Source: Altererythrobacter rubellus
Lineage (GTDB): Bacteria > Pseudomonadota > Alphaproteobacteria > Sphingomonadales > Sphingomonadaceae
DNA length: 64,000 bases
Direction: 5' to 3'
Assembly: GCF_030284385.1 (NCBI RefSeq)
Contig: NZ_CP127221.1
Coordinates: 1,984,001-2,048,000 of the forward strand
The notes under the pieces: model-generated
The model's input: only the letters and a program-made list of their open reading frames with translations
What the model was told of the DNA's origin: nothing
The model's database searches: none
Made by a program: the position numbers and the translations under genes
Shown here: positions 37,035 to 45,543 of the stretch, one piece after another
Numbering within the stretch: the stretch's first letter is position 1
How the letters are laid out: every line of letters begins with the position of its first letter

Positions 37035-37865
37035 TCAAAAGTCTTCGAGTCTGGGCTGCTTGCCGTCTTTCCCGGTGGGGTTGGGAACCGGATTGCCAGG
37101 CTTGGTCGCATTCGCGATCAAGCGCTGATGCTCTTCCTTGCCAATTCGGACCCAACCGTCACGGGTAAGCTTTTCTAACGGGCGATAGCGCACTTTGTAT
37201 TGCATGCGCGGCGATCCCTCGACCCAATAGCCGAGGTAAACATAGGACAGACCCTCGGCGGCAGAGCGGCGGACATGATCAAGAATGATGTAGTCACCCA
37301 GGCCGGAACGCGCGCCATGGTCAGCGTCATAAAAGCTGTAAATCATCGAAAGGCCGTCGCTCTGACGATCCGTCAGGCAAACCCCTACCAATCGGCCTGG
37401 CTGTCCGGTAGCTGTCGGTTCGCGATATTCGATCATGACAGAGGAAACGGGCGTATGCTCGACCATGTCGGCAAAATCCATCTCGTCCATCGCGGCCATT
37501 CCGCCATCGGGATGGCGGGTGCTGAGGTATTGGCGCAGCAGATCGAACTGTTCGTTGGTCGCCCAAGGGCGGCATTCGGTCGCAATCAAATCGCCATTGC
37601 GTTTGAGGTTGCGGCGCTGAGAATTGGAGGCTGCAAAATCGGTCGCCGATACACGCACAGAAATGCACGCCTGACAGTCCAGACAGCTGGGGCGATACGC
37701 CACAGTCTGACTGCGGCGAAAGCCAATGCGGCCCAATGCTTCGTTCAATTGCTCGGCATGCGGACCCTTGAGCTCCGTGAACACTTTCCGTTCACTGCGG
37801 CCAGGCAGGTACGCGCAAGGTGCCGGACTGGTCACGAAGAAACGAGGAAAGCGTATCGGTGCTGT
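37035..37865 (-). CDS. bpt: Aspartate/glutamate leucyltransferase (N-degron pathway)
   Basis: Bpt transfers leucine from Leu-tRNA to proteins with N-terminal Asp or Glu, marking them for ClpAPS. The 276-residue protein has the cysteine-rich '[16 protein letters not shown]' near the N-terminus and '[21 protein letters not shown]' near the C-terminus, typical of the ATE/Bpt family. I start at the GTG at 37865, giving [18 protein letters not shown], the usual opening; a GTG 14 codons upstream is possible. It converges on the dead lysozyme, 9 bp away. A symmetric pair of CtrA-like half-sites lies 100 bp upstream. Confidence 0.93.
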   Translation of the reverse strand, partial: TAPIRFPRFFVTSPAPCAYLPGRSERKVFTELKGPHAEQLNEALGRIGFRRSQTVAYRPSCLDCQACISVRVSATDFAASNSQRRNLKRNGDLIATECRPWATNEQFDLLRQYLSTRHPDGGMAAMDEMDFADMVEHTPVSSVMIEYREPTATGQPGRLVGVCLTDRQSDGLSMIYSFYDADHGARSGLGDYIILDHVRRSAAEGLSYVYLGYWVEGSPRMQYKVRYRPLEKLTRDGWVRIGKEEHQRLIANATKPGNPVPNPTGKDGKQPRLEDF

Positions 37866-37964
37866 CACGAGCCTAACAAGGTCCTTAGTCCTGCCAAACG
37901 GAATCACGCAGAGGCGTGAGTTAAGACATTGTTATGCCTTTTCGGGGCGCTCGGTAAAAGGTCT

Positions 37965-37985
37965 TTAACCATGGCGTATGGTTAA
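37965..37985. promoter_or_regulatory. Perfect palindrome of two CtrA-like half-sites
   Basis: TTAACCAT (37965-37972) and ATGGTTAA (37978-37985) are inverse complements around GGCGT. TTAACCAT is the 8-mer form of the CtrA site described in alphaproteobacteria. The standard full site is a direct TTAA-N7-TTAA, so the inverted layout is unusual. It lies in the gap upstream of bpt and downstream of ilvA. Confidence 0.5.
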
Positions 37986-38033
37986 TATCGCCATCAGGCG
38001 GGGGTAAGTCAGGTCAAGTCATTGTAAAAATGA

Positions 38034-39287
38034 CTAATCTAATTCGACCAGGCTTACTGTATAGTCTTTCTGTCTCAACGCCTTAACCAAGGCATCAAGC
38101 TGTTCGCGGTCTCTTGCCTCGCATTCGATGTCTGTGATCAGGCCCTTTGCAGGCAGCGACGTAAAGATTCGCTGGTGGTAAATCTCGATGATATTGACGT
38201 TGTGCTCGTTAAACTCGCGCATCACTTTGAACAAAGCGCCCGGCCGGTCTTGCAGCTTGACGCGAACGCGTGCGAGGCGGCCCTGACGGGCCAGATCACG
38301 CAGCAGGACATTGGCCAGCAAGCGCGTGTCGATGTTGCCACCGCAAAGCACCAGACCGACTTTCTTGCCTGCAAACCTCTCCGGATTGGCAAGAACCGCG
38401 GCAAGCCCTGCCGCACCAGCACCTTCAACCACAGTCTTCTCGATCTGGAGAAGAAGAGAGACAGCTTTCTCGAGCGAGCGCTCGTCCACGAGCAGTATTT
38501 CATCGACCAGCTGCGCGATGATTTTCGAGGTGAACTCGCCCGGTGCCTTCACCGCAATGCCTTCTGCGAGTGTATCACCGCCGCATGCCATATCTTCCCC
38601 GCGCACCTTGGCGTACATCGAAGGGAACAGCTCTGCCTGCACACCAATCATCTCGATATCGGGATTGATCGCATCGGCAACTGTCGCCATGCCGGACATT
38701 AGCCCGCCACCGCCGATCGGCACAACCATGCAGTCCAGATCCGGCTGCTCTTCCAGCATCTCGATCGCAACGGTACCCTGCCCGGCAGCCACCAGGGGAT
38801 GATCGAATGGATGCACAAAGGTCAGCCCGCGTTCTTTTTCCAACTGCCGGGCGTGCGCGTGGGCGTCATCAAAGGTCTCGCCTTCTAGGACAACCTTGCC
38901 GCCGACACTTTCGGTTTGCATGATCTTCACGGTTGGCGTCGTGCGCGGCATCACGATGGTCACCGGAACACCCAACCGGGTGCCATGATACGAAAGACCT
39001 TGGCTATGGTTTCCAGCCGAAGCGGCGATAACACCACGCTGGCGCTGTTCATCGGACAGATGCAACAAGGCGTTGAGCGCTCCACGCTCCTTATACGCCG
39101 CAGTGAACTGCAAGTTCTCGAATTTCAGCCAAATCTCGCAGCCGGCAATTTCGGACAGCGTAATTGAGTGCATCATGGGCGTACGCACGACTGCGCCTTC
39201 GATCCGCTCAGCGGCGGCTCGGACATCATCAATTGTCAGCGCGGCACGCGCTTCAGCTTCGCTGGCAAAGGCCGGTAGGCTATTCAT
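38034..39287 (-). CDS. ilvA: Threonine dehydratase with one ACT domain
   Basis: This PLP enzyme deaminates threonine to 2-oxobutyrate, the first step to isoleucine. Lys66 in 'FTAAYKERGALNAL' binds PLP, and 'GGGGLMSGMATVADAI' is the phosphate loop. After about residue 325 an ACT domain follows ('RLARVRVKLQDRPGALFKVM'). The 416-residue protein with a single ACT domain is the short form common in alphaproteobacteria; a catabolic role cannot be excluded. The ATG at 39287 is chosen over an upstream TTG. Confidence 0.9.
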   Translation of the reverse strand: MNSLPAFASEAEARAALTIDDVRAAAERIEGAVVRTPMMHSITLSEIAGCEIWLKFENLQFTAAYKERGALNALLHLSDEQRQRGVIAASAGNHSQGLSYHGTRLGVPVTIVMPRTTPTVKIMQTESVGGKVVLEGETFDDAHAHARQLEKERGLTFVHPFDHPLVAAGQGTVAIEMLEEQPDLDCMVVPIGGGGLMSGMATVADAINPDIEMIGVQAELFPSMYAKVRGEDMACGGDTLAEGIAVKAPGEFTSKIIAQLVDEILLVDERSLEKAVSLLLQIEKTVVEGAGAAGLAAVLANPERFAGKKVGLVLCGGNIDTRLLANVLLRDLARQGRLARVRVKLQDRPGALFKVMREFNEHNVNIIEIYHQRIFTSLPAKGLITDIECEARDREQLDALVKALRQKDYTVSLVELD

Positions 39288-39393
39288 GGGCGGCGGGATA
39301 GGCGTTTGGCCTACGCGCCGCAACGTCAATCAGCCTTTAGTCAATGATAAAAGCGGTTGCAGCGCCGCCAATTCGCATTACCGCACACAGACT

Positions 39394-40293
39394 ATGAAGA
39401 CACATGGCAAAGTCGCATTCCTTGGGCTTGGTGTGATGGGCGGTCCGATGGCCGGTCATCTCGCACGCGCAGATCACCAAGTCACAGTCTACAATCGCAC
39501 CAAGGCACGGGTGGAAGAATGGCAGGCCAAGTGGGCTGACGAAGGGCTACAGCTTTCTGGTGCAGGCACGCCTGCCGAAGCTGCGCGCGGAGCAGACATA
39601 GTTTTCACCTGTGTCGGCAATGATCAGGACGTCAAGCAGGTCATACTGGGAGAGAATGGCGCGCTTGAGGCGATGTCTGACGGAGCTTTGATGGTCGATC
39701 ATACCACGACATCTGCTAATCTAGCGCGCAAACTCTTTGACTCGTGCAGAGCCAAGGGCGTTGGCTTTGTTGATGCACCGGTTTCCGGCGGGCAAGCAGG
39801 TGCCGAAAACGGAAAACTTGCGATCATGTGCGGCGGAACCGCTGAAGACATGGAGCGCGCGGCCCCGGTTATGGAATGCTACGCGGCGCGAATTGTCCAT
39901 GTTGGAGATGCAGGCGCAGGCCAGACGGCCAAGATGGCGAACCAGATGTGCATCGCTGGTGTTCTCGGCGGCTTGAGTGAGGCCATCCGGCTGTCACAAG
40001 CCGCTGGTCTCGATCTCGACAAAACCTTGGATGCGATCTCGGGCGGCGCGGCGCAAAGCTGGCAAATGGAGAATCGCTGGCACACCATGGTCAAGGACGA
40101 GTTTGATTTTGGCTTCGCGATCGACTGGATGCGCAAAGACCTTGGCTATGCACTCGAAGAAGCGCGCGGCCTGGGTCTGTCAGCCCCCGTGACGGAGCTG
40201 GTCGATCAACTCTATGCTGAAATTCAGGCATCGGGCGGAGGGCGGAAAGACACCAGCGCGCTGATCAGCCGATTGCCGAAAGGAGAGAAATGA
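39394..40293 (+). CDS. NAD(P)-dependent beta-hydroxyacid dehydrogenase (HIBADH family)
   Basis: The 299-residue protein begins with the Rossmann motif 'VAFLGLGVMGGPMAGHLA', contains the substrate motif 'VDAPVSGGQAGAENGKLAIM' and the catalytic Lys in 'GAGQTAKMANQMC'. It could act on 3-hydroxyisobutyrate, tartronate semialdehyde or succinic semialdehyde; the sequence does not decide. The ATG at 39394 gives the normal spacing to the glycine motif. Its stop overlaps the start of the amidohydrolase gene (ATGA), so the two are coupled. Confidence 0.9.
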   Translation: MKTHGKVAFLGLGVMGGPMAGHLARADHQVTVYNRTKARVEEWQAKWADEGLQLSGAGTPAEAARGADIVFTCVGNDQDVKQVILGENGALEAMSDGALMVDHTTTSANLARKLFDSCRAKGVGFVDAPVSGGQAGAENGKLAIMCGGTAEDMERAAPVMECYAARIVHVGDAGAGQTAKMANQMCIAGVLGGLSEAIRLSQAAGLDLDKTLDAISGGAAQSWQMENRWHTMVKDEFDFGFAIDWMRKDLGYALEEARGLGLSAPVTELVDQLYAEIQASGGGRKDTSALISRLPKGEK

Positions 40294-41951
40294 TGTTTCG
40301 CAAATTTGCCCTGGCCGGGATCGCCAGCACTGCCACCTTGTTTGCAACACCAGCCTGGGCTGACACGCTGATCGATAATGTGGTGGGTATCACCATCAAT
40401 GCAGATGGCGAAGTCGAACGATTCACCGGGCTTGTGATTTCGGATGATGGCAAGGTTCGCGAACTCGTAAAGTCGGGTGACCCTCGACCCGGCAGCATCG
40501 ACTATCAGATCGATGGCGAAGGCCGGGTCATGCTGCCCGGCATGATCGACAGCCATGTCCATGTTATGGGCATTGGTTTTGGCCAACTGACACTCGACCT
40601 TTCCCGAACCAACTCGCTGGAAGAAGCACTCGGCGCAGTCCGTAACTTTGCGGAAGCGAACCCCGGTCGTCCCTGGATTATCGGGCGCGGCTGGAACCAG
40701 GAGAAATGGGGGCTTGGACGATTTCCGACCGCAGCCGAGCTGGACGCAGTTGTTTCTGACCGTCCGGTGTGGCTTGCTCGCGTGGATGGCCATGCCGGCT
40801 GGGCGAATAGCCTTGCCATGTCGAAAGCCAACGTCACGCGAGCATCCACAGATCCAAACGGTGGACGGATCATCCGCGACCCGGCTGGCAACCCTACCGG
40901 TGTGTTCATTGATGCGGCTGAAAGCTTCATCAACGCGATTGTGCCTGAACCTCGCCCAAGCGACCGCGATGTTGCGCTTCACAAGGCGCAAGATGTCCTG
41001 CTCGCCAGCGGCATCACCGCAGTTGCTGACATGGGCACGTCAGTCGAGGATTGGCAGGCTTTCCGCCGGGCGGGCGACCATGGGTCGCTCAAGATCCGCA
41101 TCATGGCATATGCAAACGATGTCAAAACGATGGAGCTCATCGCCGGTCCCGCGCCCACACCCTGGCTCTATGAAGACAGGTTACGCCTCAATGGAATAAA
41201 GCTGTATCTTGATGGGGCATTGGGATCGAGGGGGGCGGTGCTCAAGCAGCCTTATCATGACGAGAGTGATCATCATGGCTTGGCACTCTTGAGGCCCGCA
41301 CAGCTTCGCAACCTGATGAGCCGGGCGGCGATGGATGGCTTTCAAACCGCAATCCACGCGATCGGAGATGCCGCTAACGCTGAAGTGCTCGATGCCATTA
41401 GCGAGCTTAGTGAAACCTACTCGGGTGACCGGCGCTGGCGGATCGAACATGCTCAAATTGTCGATCCCGATGAAATCGTAAGATTTGGCCAAAACGGCAC
41501 CATTGCTTCAATGCAACCGCTTCACCAGACAAGCGATCGTTTGATGGCAGAAGCCCGCCTTGGCCCCGATCGGTTGGGCGGCGCCTATGCCTGGCGCAGT
41601 ATTGCTGCTGCTGGCGCTCCCTTGGCGTTCGGATCCGATGCGCCCGTTGAACCTGCGGATGCATTCGCAGGACTCTCAGTGGCGATCAGCCGGACCGACG
41701 CGGATGGTGAGCCATTCGGCGGCTGGCTGCCAGGAGAAACGATTTCACGCGATGTGGCATTGGCCGGATTCACCGCAGACGGAGCCTATGCCGGCTTCGC
41801 CGACGGGCGGTTCGGGCGTCTCATCGCTGGAGAACGAGCAGATTTCATTCTGGTCGATCGTGACCCGATGCTTTCCTCGCCCCAAGATATCCGAGAAATG
41901 CAAGTCTTGGAGACTTGGATTGGTGGCGAAAGAGTATTTGAAAACAAATGA
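40290..41951 (+). CDS. Exported amidohydrolase of the YtcJ-like family
   Basis: A signal peptide (residues 1-25, ending 'ATPAWA') precedes a metal-dependent hydrolase of 553 residues. The HxH metal motif lies in 'LPGMIDSHVHVMG', further His residues in 'QTAIHAIGDAAN' and 'RIEHAQIVD', and Asp in 'AFGSDAPVEPADAF'. This is the YtcJ-type amidohydrolase-3 layout; the substrate is unknown. Two ATGs in tandem (40290 and 40293) follow AGGAG; the second has the better spacing. It is coupled to the dehydrogenase gene before it. Confidence 0.9.
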   Translation: MMFRKFALAGIASTATLFATPAWADTLIDNVVGITINADGEVERFTGLVISDDGKVRELVKSGDPRPGSIDYQIDGEGRVMLPGMIDSHVHVMGIGFGQLTLDLSRTNSLEEALGAVRNFAEANPGRPWIIGRGWNQEKWGLGRFPTAAELDAVVSDRPVWLARVDGHAGWANSLAMSKANVTRASTDPNGGRIIRDPAGNPTGVFIDAAESFINAIVPEPRPSDRDVALHKAQDVLLASGITAVADMGTSVEDWQAFRRAGDHGSLKIRIMAYANDVKTMELIAGPAPTPWLYEDRLRLNGIKLYLDGALGSRGAVLKQPYHDESDHHGLALLRPAQLRNLMSRAAMDGFQTAIHAIGDAANAEVLDAISELSETYSGDRRWRIEHAQIVDPDEIVRFGQNGTIASMQPLHQTSDRLMAEARLGPDRLGGAYAWRSIAAAGAPLAFGSDAPVEPADAFAGLSVAISRTDADGEPFGGWLPGETISRDVALAGFTADGAYAGFADGRFGRLIAGERADFILVDRDPMLSSPQDIREMQVLETWIGGERVFENK

Positions 41952-42216
41952 CTGGGTCAGAATGACCGAATAACCAATAACAAATTCGACGTAAAATTTA
42001 CCTTTGATTCGCATTGGTGCTTGGTGCAGTGGAGCGGTTCTTCGGGACCAGCGTCGCTTTCGTCGCACTCTTGCAACAGAAAAAGGCACATTTGATCGTT
42101 TCGGCGACGTTTTGAACCAGTTTGACGACACTGACATACGAATTCAGTCTTGTCTTGTGAGAGACAGTTTCGTAGGAGACAAATGTGTCAAGAAAGTACC
42201 CTATAGGAGACACTAG

Positions 42217-42435
42217 ATGAAAATCCGTACTCTCGCAGCAGCTGCTGCGGTCCTCTCGCTGGCAACTGCTCCGGCAATCGCAGAAGTTTCGCTTGACCGT
42301 GCTCCGGCACCGGTTGAAGGCGAAAGCCAGCTTCAGGGCGGCTCAGGCCTCCTGATCGCTGTTCTTGCGGCTACTGCAGTTATTGCCGGTATCGTTATCG
42401 CTGCAGACGGCGACGACGATCCCGTCAGCCCGTAA
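42217..42435 (+). CDS. Small exported membrane protein with acidic tail, unknown function
   Basis: The 72-residue precursor has a signal peptide (residues 1-22, 'ATAPAIA' at the cleavage site), a short polar segment of about 22 residues, one transmembrane helix (about 45-63, 'LLIAVLAATAVIAGIVIAA') and a terminal 'DGDDDPVSP' tail. I recall similar short proteins in sphingomonads but no function. A TAGGAGACA ribosome binding region precedes the ATG by six bases, and the same 9-mer occurs 33 bp earlier. The 265-bp leader region 41952-42216 holds no other gene. A strong terminator follows. Confidence 0.8.
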   Translation: MKIRTLAAAAAVLSLATAPAIAEVSLDRAPAPVEGESQLQGGSGLLIAVLAATAVIAGIVIAADGDDDPVSP

Positions 42436-42459
42436 GAGGGTTTTCAAGACAAATTAAAC

Positions 42460-42485
42460 GGGGTCCTTCGGGGCCCCATTTTTTT
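42460..42485 (+). terminator. Intrinsic terminator with UUCG tetraloop
   Basis: GGGGTCC (42460-42466), TTCG loop (42467-42470), GGGCCCC (42471-42477) and a run of seven T. The C-UUCG-G tetraloop is an unusually stable closing. It ends the small-protein transcript and faces the convergent tatC gene. Confidence 0.92.
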
Positions 42486-42528
42486 GTGCGTTCGATGTAT
42501 CTATGGGTGGCGGGCCATCGTAGCCGAT

Positions 42529-43326
42529 CTATTCGGGTGCGCTTGTTACCGACTCAACTTCGCTATCCGTGATCGCCTTTCGCTCTTGAAGACACATCAG
42601 CAAAAGCGAACCTTCGAATAGCAACAACAAAGGCACCGCCAGAATAACCTGTGAACCAGGGTCTGGCGGCGTAACAATCGCAGCCAACGCAACCACGCCA
42701 ACGATCACATAGCGCCGCGCCCCTGAAAGCTGTTCGCGCGTGACGATGCCTGCGCGGTGCAGCAGCAACAGCAAGACTGGCAGCAAGAAGCTGATGCCGA
42801 ATGCCAAAATGAACTGCATAACCAGGCCAAGATACTCACCGGCGGCAGGCAGGGCTTCGATAGTCAGTCCGCCTGCTTCACCTTCAAATCCGAGAAACCA
42901 TCGGAAGGCCGTTGGCATGACCACATAATAGGCCAGAGCCGCGCCTGCAGTGAACAGGATCGGCGTAGCAACAAGGAATGGCAGAAAAGCCTTCTTCTCT
43001 TTCGCATAAAGGCCCGGAGCGACAAACGCCCAAAGCTGATTCGCGATGACCGGGAAACTGAAGAAGAATCCCGCGAACAATGCCACTTTCAATTCTACAA
43101 AGAACACCTCGTAGAGCTTGGTGAAAATCAACTGCCCGTCACCATCAGGAAACGCGTTCTTCAAAGGCTGAACCAGATAGCCAAGAATCGGGTCGGCAAA
43201 ATAGAAACAGATCGCGAAAGCGATACCGAGTGCCACAACGCACCTGAGCAGCCGTGCACGCAGTTCGATCAAATGATCGATCAGCGGAGCTTCTGTATCA
43301 TCAATATCGCGAATCTTGAGCGCCAT
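42529..43326 (-). CDS. tatC: Sec-independent protein translocase TatC
   Basis: TatC is the signal-peptide receptor of the twin-arginine translocon. The protein has 265 residues and six hydrophobic helices. 'APLIDHLIELRARLLRC' at the N-terminus and 'FVAPGLYAKEKKAFLPF' in the first cytoplasmic loop are conserved family blocks. The last gene of the tatABC set, it starts 5 bp after tatB ends. Confidence 0.97.
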   Translation of the reverse strand: MALKIRDIDDTEAPLIDHLIELRARLLRCVVALGIAFAICFYFADPILGYLVQPLKNAFPDGDGQLIFTKLYEVFFVELKVALFAGFFFSFPVIANQLWAFVAPGLYAKEKKAFLPFLVATPILFTAGAALAYYVVMPTAFRWFLGFEGEAGGLTIEALPAAGEYLGLVMQFILAFGISFLLPVLLLLLHRAGIVTREQLSGARRYVIVGVVALAAIVTPPDPGSQVILAVPLLLLFEGSLLLMCLQERKAITDSEVESVTSAPE

Positions 43327-43331
43327 TGCAT

Positions 43332-43727
43332 CTAATCCCCCTCGCCCTTCTTGGGTGAATCGAGTGGCAATTGCGGGTCTTCAAGAGCAACAGGCTTGGC
43401 CGGCTTGGGCTTGGCCGGTTCAACAAACGCCGCAGACTCTGCAGAAACAGCCGGTGGCCCTGTCATTTCGTCTTCAGGCGCCTGTTCACCAGTTCCCGTT
43501 CGCGCCATGATTTCTTCATTACGCGCTTTCCACTTGGCTTCCATTTCCTCCAGCTCTGCCTCGCGGATCATCGTGTCGATACCGCTGCGAAAATGCGCGG
43601 AAACCTTGCGCACTTTTCCGATCCAGCTGCCTGCTGTCCGCATAGCGCGCGGCATATCCTTCGGGCCGATTACAATGATGGCCACGACAACGATCACCAG
43701 CAGCTCGGCGGCGCCGATGTCGAACAT
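43332..43727 (-). CDS. tatB: Twin-arginine translocase subunit TatB
   Basis: TatB forms the receptor complex with TatC. The N-terminus 'MFDIGAAELLVIVVVAIIVIGPKDMP' type (one short membrane helix with the conserved Glu8 and the GP hinge) is diagnostic, followed by an amphipathic helix and a Pro/Ala/Glu-rich tail. It has 131 residues. It lies between tatA (12-bp gap) and tatC (4-bp gap). Confidence 0.95.
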   Translation of the reverse strand: MFDIGAAELLVIVVVAIIVIGPKDMPRAMRTAGSWIGKVRKVSAHFRSGIDTMIREAELEEMEAKWKARNEEIMARTGTGEQAPEDEMTGPPAVSAESAAFVEPAKPKPAKPVALEDPQLPLDSPKKGEGD

Positions 43728-43739
43728 GAAAAGTGCCTC

Positions 43740-44000
43740 CTATCGGCGCTGGTCTGGTGTATCGGGGCGCGGGGCTTGCTGAGGATCAGCCTTCTGCTCA
43801 GCATCGCTGCGCGCTTCCTTGGCTTGCCCTTCAATCTGTCCGGCGGGCTTGGAAGATTTCGCTTCTTCCTCGCTCATGCCTTTCTTGAAGCTACTGATTC
43901 CCTTACCAAAATCACCCATCATTTCGGAAATGCGGCCACGCCCGAATAGGACAAGCACAACCAGCGCAATAATCAGAAGCTGCCAGACACTGAGACCCAT
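43740..44000 (-). CDS. tatA: Twin-arginine translocase subunit TatA
   Basis: TatA makes the oligomeric pore-like assembly of the Tat system. The 86-residue protein has one short membrane helix (residues 5-20), the [17 protein letters not shown] hinge and amphipathic helix, and a charged tail. In the usual TatA the hinge is FG; here FGRG. It is the first of tatABC, 59 bp after scpB. Confidence 0.95.
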   Translation of the reverse strand: MGLSVWQLLIIALVVLVLFGRGRISEMMGDFGKGISSFKKGMSEEEAKSSKPAGQIEGQAKEARSDAEQKADPQQAPRPDTPDQRR

Positions 44001-44059
44001 GGGACTGCCTTTCTTACAAAACTTATATCAATATAGGGTGGATTGACGCGCGGCGCCAG

Positions 44060-44734
44060 TCATGCTGCAGAAGGTTCGGCGCTTTCCGCATTCTCATCAT
44101 CGGCAAACGCTGTTTCATCGGCGTCTTCGTCAACATCATCGCTGTTCTGCTCTTTCGTATCTGCCTCTTCCTGCATTGCGTCATAAGCGTCTTCAACGGG
44201 ATCCAACAGACCCGCTGCCTTCAACTCATCGATACCGGGCAGATCACGGCGGCTGGACAGCCCAAAGTGATCCAGAAATTCGGGTGTGGTGGCGTAAATC
44301 ACCGGGCGCCCCGGCACTTCGCGCCGCCCCGCGAGCTTGATCCAGCCCGCTTCCATCAGCACGTCAAGCGTGCCCTTGGCGGTCTGCACGCCGCGGATTG
44401 CTTCGATTTCCGCGCGGCTGACCGGTTCATGATACGCAACAATCGCAAGTACTTCGGTGGCAGCGCGACTAAGCCGGCGAACCTGTTCGCGTTCACGGCG
44501 GAGAAGATGCGCCAGATCGTGGGTGGTTTCGAAATGCCAGCGCTTTCCGCGTTCAACCAATTGGATCCCGCGACCTTCGTAGTGCGCTTGCAGCTCCAAC
44601 AAAGCCTCTCGCACCGACGAAGTCTCCAAGCCTCCCAAATGCCCGGCCAAAGCGTCGACCGACATTGGCTCTTCAGATGCGAACAACGTTGCTTCGACAG
44701 CGCGTACCGTATCGTCCAATTGCTCTGCGCTCAC
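44060..44734 (-). CDS. scpB: Condensin-like segregation protein ScpB
   Basis: ScpB is the winged-helix partner of ScpA and SMC in chromosome condensation. The 224-residue protein has two winged-helix regions ('VRAVEATLFASEEPMSVDAL' and 'EVLAIVAYHEPVSRAEIEAI') and 'RREVPGRPVIYATTPEFLDHFGL', the ScpB hallmark. An acidic C-terminal tail of about 50 residues follows. It starts with a GTG overlapping the scpA stop (GTGA); the longer upstream frame lies inside scpA. Confidence 0.95.
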   Translation of the reverse strand: MSAEQLDDTVRAVEATLFASEEPMSVDALAGHLGGLETSSVREALLELQAHYEGRGIQLVERGKRWHFETTHDLAHLLRREREQVRRLSRAATEVLAIVAYHEPVSRAEIEAIRGVQTAKGTLDVLMEAGWIKLAGRREVPGRPVIYATTPEFLDHFGLSSRRDLPGIDELKAAGLLDPVEDAYDAMQEEADTKEQNSDDVDEDADETAFADDENAESAEPSAA

Positions 44735-45543
44735 TGCGTTATCCTCCGAATACGCATCTCTCCGAAGATCTCTTCCTGCGCGATTTCCGCCCTTCCCAAG
44801 CGGGCCAACTCCAACGCTGCGACAAAACTGGAAGCCAATGCAGACTTGCGCAGTCGCGGCTCGGCATGGGGCGGCAGGAATTCCCGTATTCCCATCCACT
44901 CCAGCGTTACACCCAACATGGCAGACACACGATCAAGCGCGCTATCCAGCGTCATCACCGGGCGATCAGACACGTGGTAAATCCGGGGCGCAGTGCGCGC
45001 CTTGACCTGCCCATAGCCCTGGATCAATGCGTAGCTATCGCAAGTCCATTGCGTCTTTCGATCAATCCGCAATCCTTCCGGCGCTCCGCGCAAGAACACA
45101 TCGCGACCGATCCGATTGCGACCCATCAGCCGCGCCGCAGCTTCGCGCATGGCGCCCAGGCGTTGTAGGCGTAATTGCAGTTTGAACGCCAGCTCTTCTG
45201 GGCTTGGATCTTCCTGCTCTTCCTTGGGCAGCAACAGCGAAGATTTGAGATAGGCAAGCCAGGCGGCCATCACCAGATAATCTGCCGCAAGCTCCAGCTT
45301 CAGCGCTTCTGCACGGTCGATGTAACCCAGATATTGATCAACCAGAGCAAGAATGGAAATCTGCCGAAGATCGACTTTCTGCCGCCGGGCCAAGTCGAGC
45401 AATAGGTCTAGCGGGCCTTCCCAACCTTCAAGCTCAAGGTAGAGCGCCCTGTCATCCGGCTTCTCGGCCGCCGCGATGCCGCCCCAGCTCTCGGCATCGT
45501 CATCTGACATCGGCGTTTCGATAAGCAGGCTCTCGTCGCTCAT
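44731..45543 (-). CDS. scpA: Condensin-like kleisin ScpA
   Basis: ScpA is the kleisin that bridges SMC heads. 'LELEGWEGPLDLLLDLARRQ' followed by 'KVDLRQISILALVDQYL' is the conserved N-terminal kleisin motif, and 'AADYLVMAAWLAYLKSSLLLP' is the next block. The protein has 270 residues. The ATG overlaps the nagZ stop (ATGA) and the stop overlaps scpB. Confidence 0.95.
   Translation of the reverse strand: MSDESLLIETPMSDDDAESWGGIAAAEKPDDRALYLELEGWEGPLDLLLDLARRQKVDLRQISILALVDQYLGYIDRAEALKLELAADYLVMAAWLAYLKSSLLLPKEEQEDPSPEELAFKLQLRLQRLGAMREAAARLMGRNRIGRDVFLRGAPEGLRIDRKTQWTCDSYALIQGYGQVKARTAPRIYHVSDRPVMTLDSALDRVSAMLGVTLEWMGIREFLPPHAEPRLRKSALASSFVAALELARLGRAEIAQEEIFGEMRIRRITQ

Noticed and set aside
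42004..42216. 70-codon frame just upstream of the small membrane protein
   Set aside because: Starts with TTG, has no ribosome binding site, and covers the likely promoter and leader.
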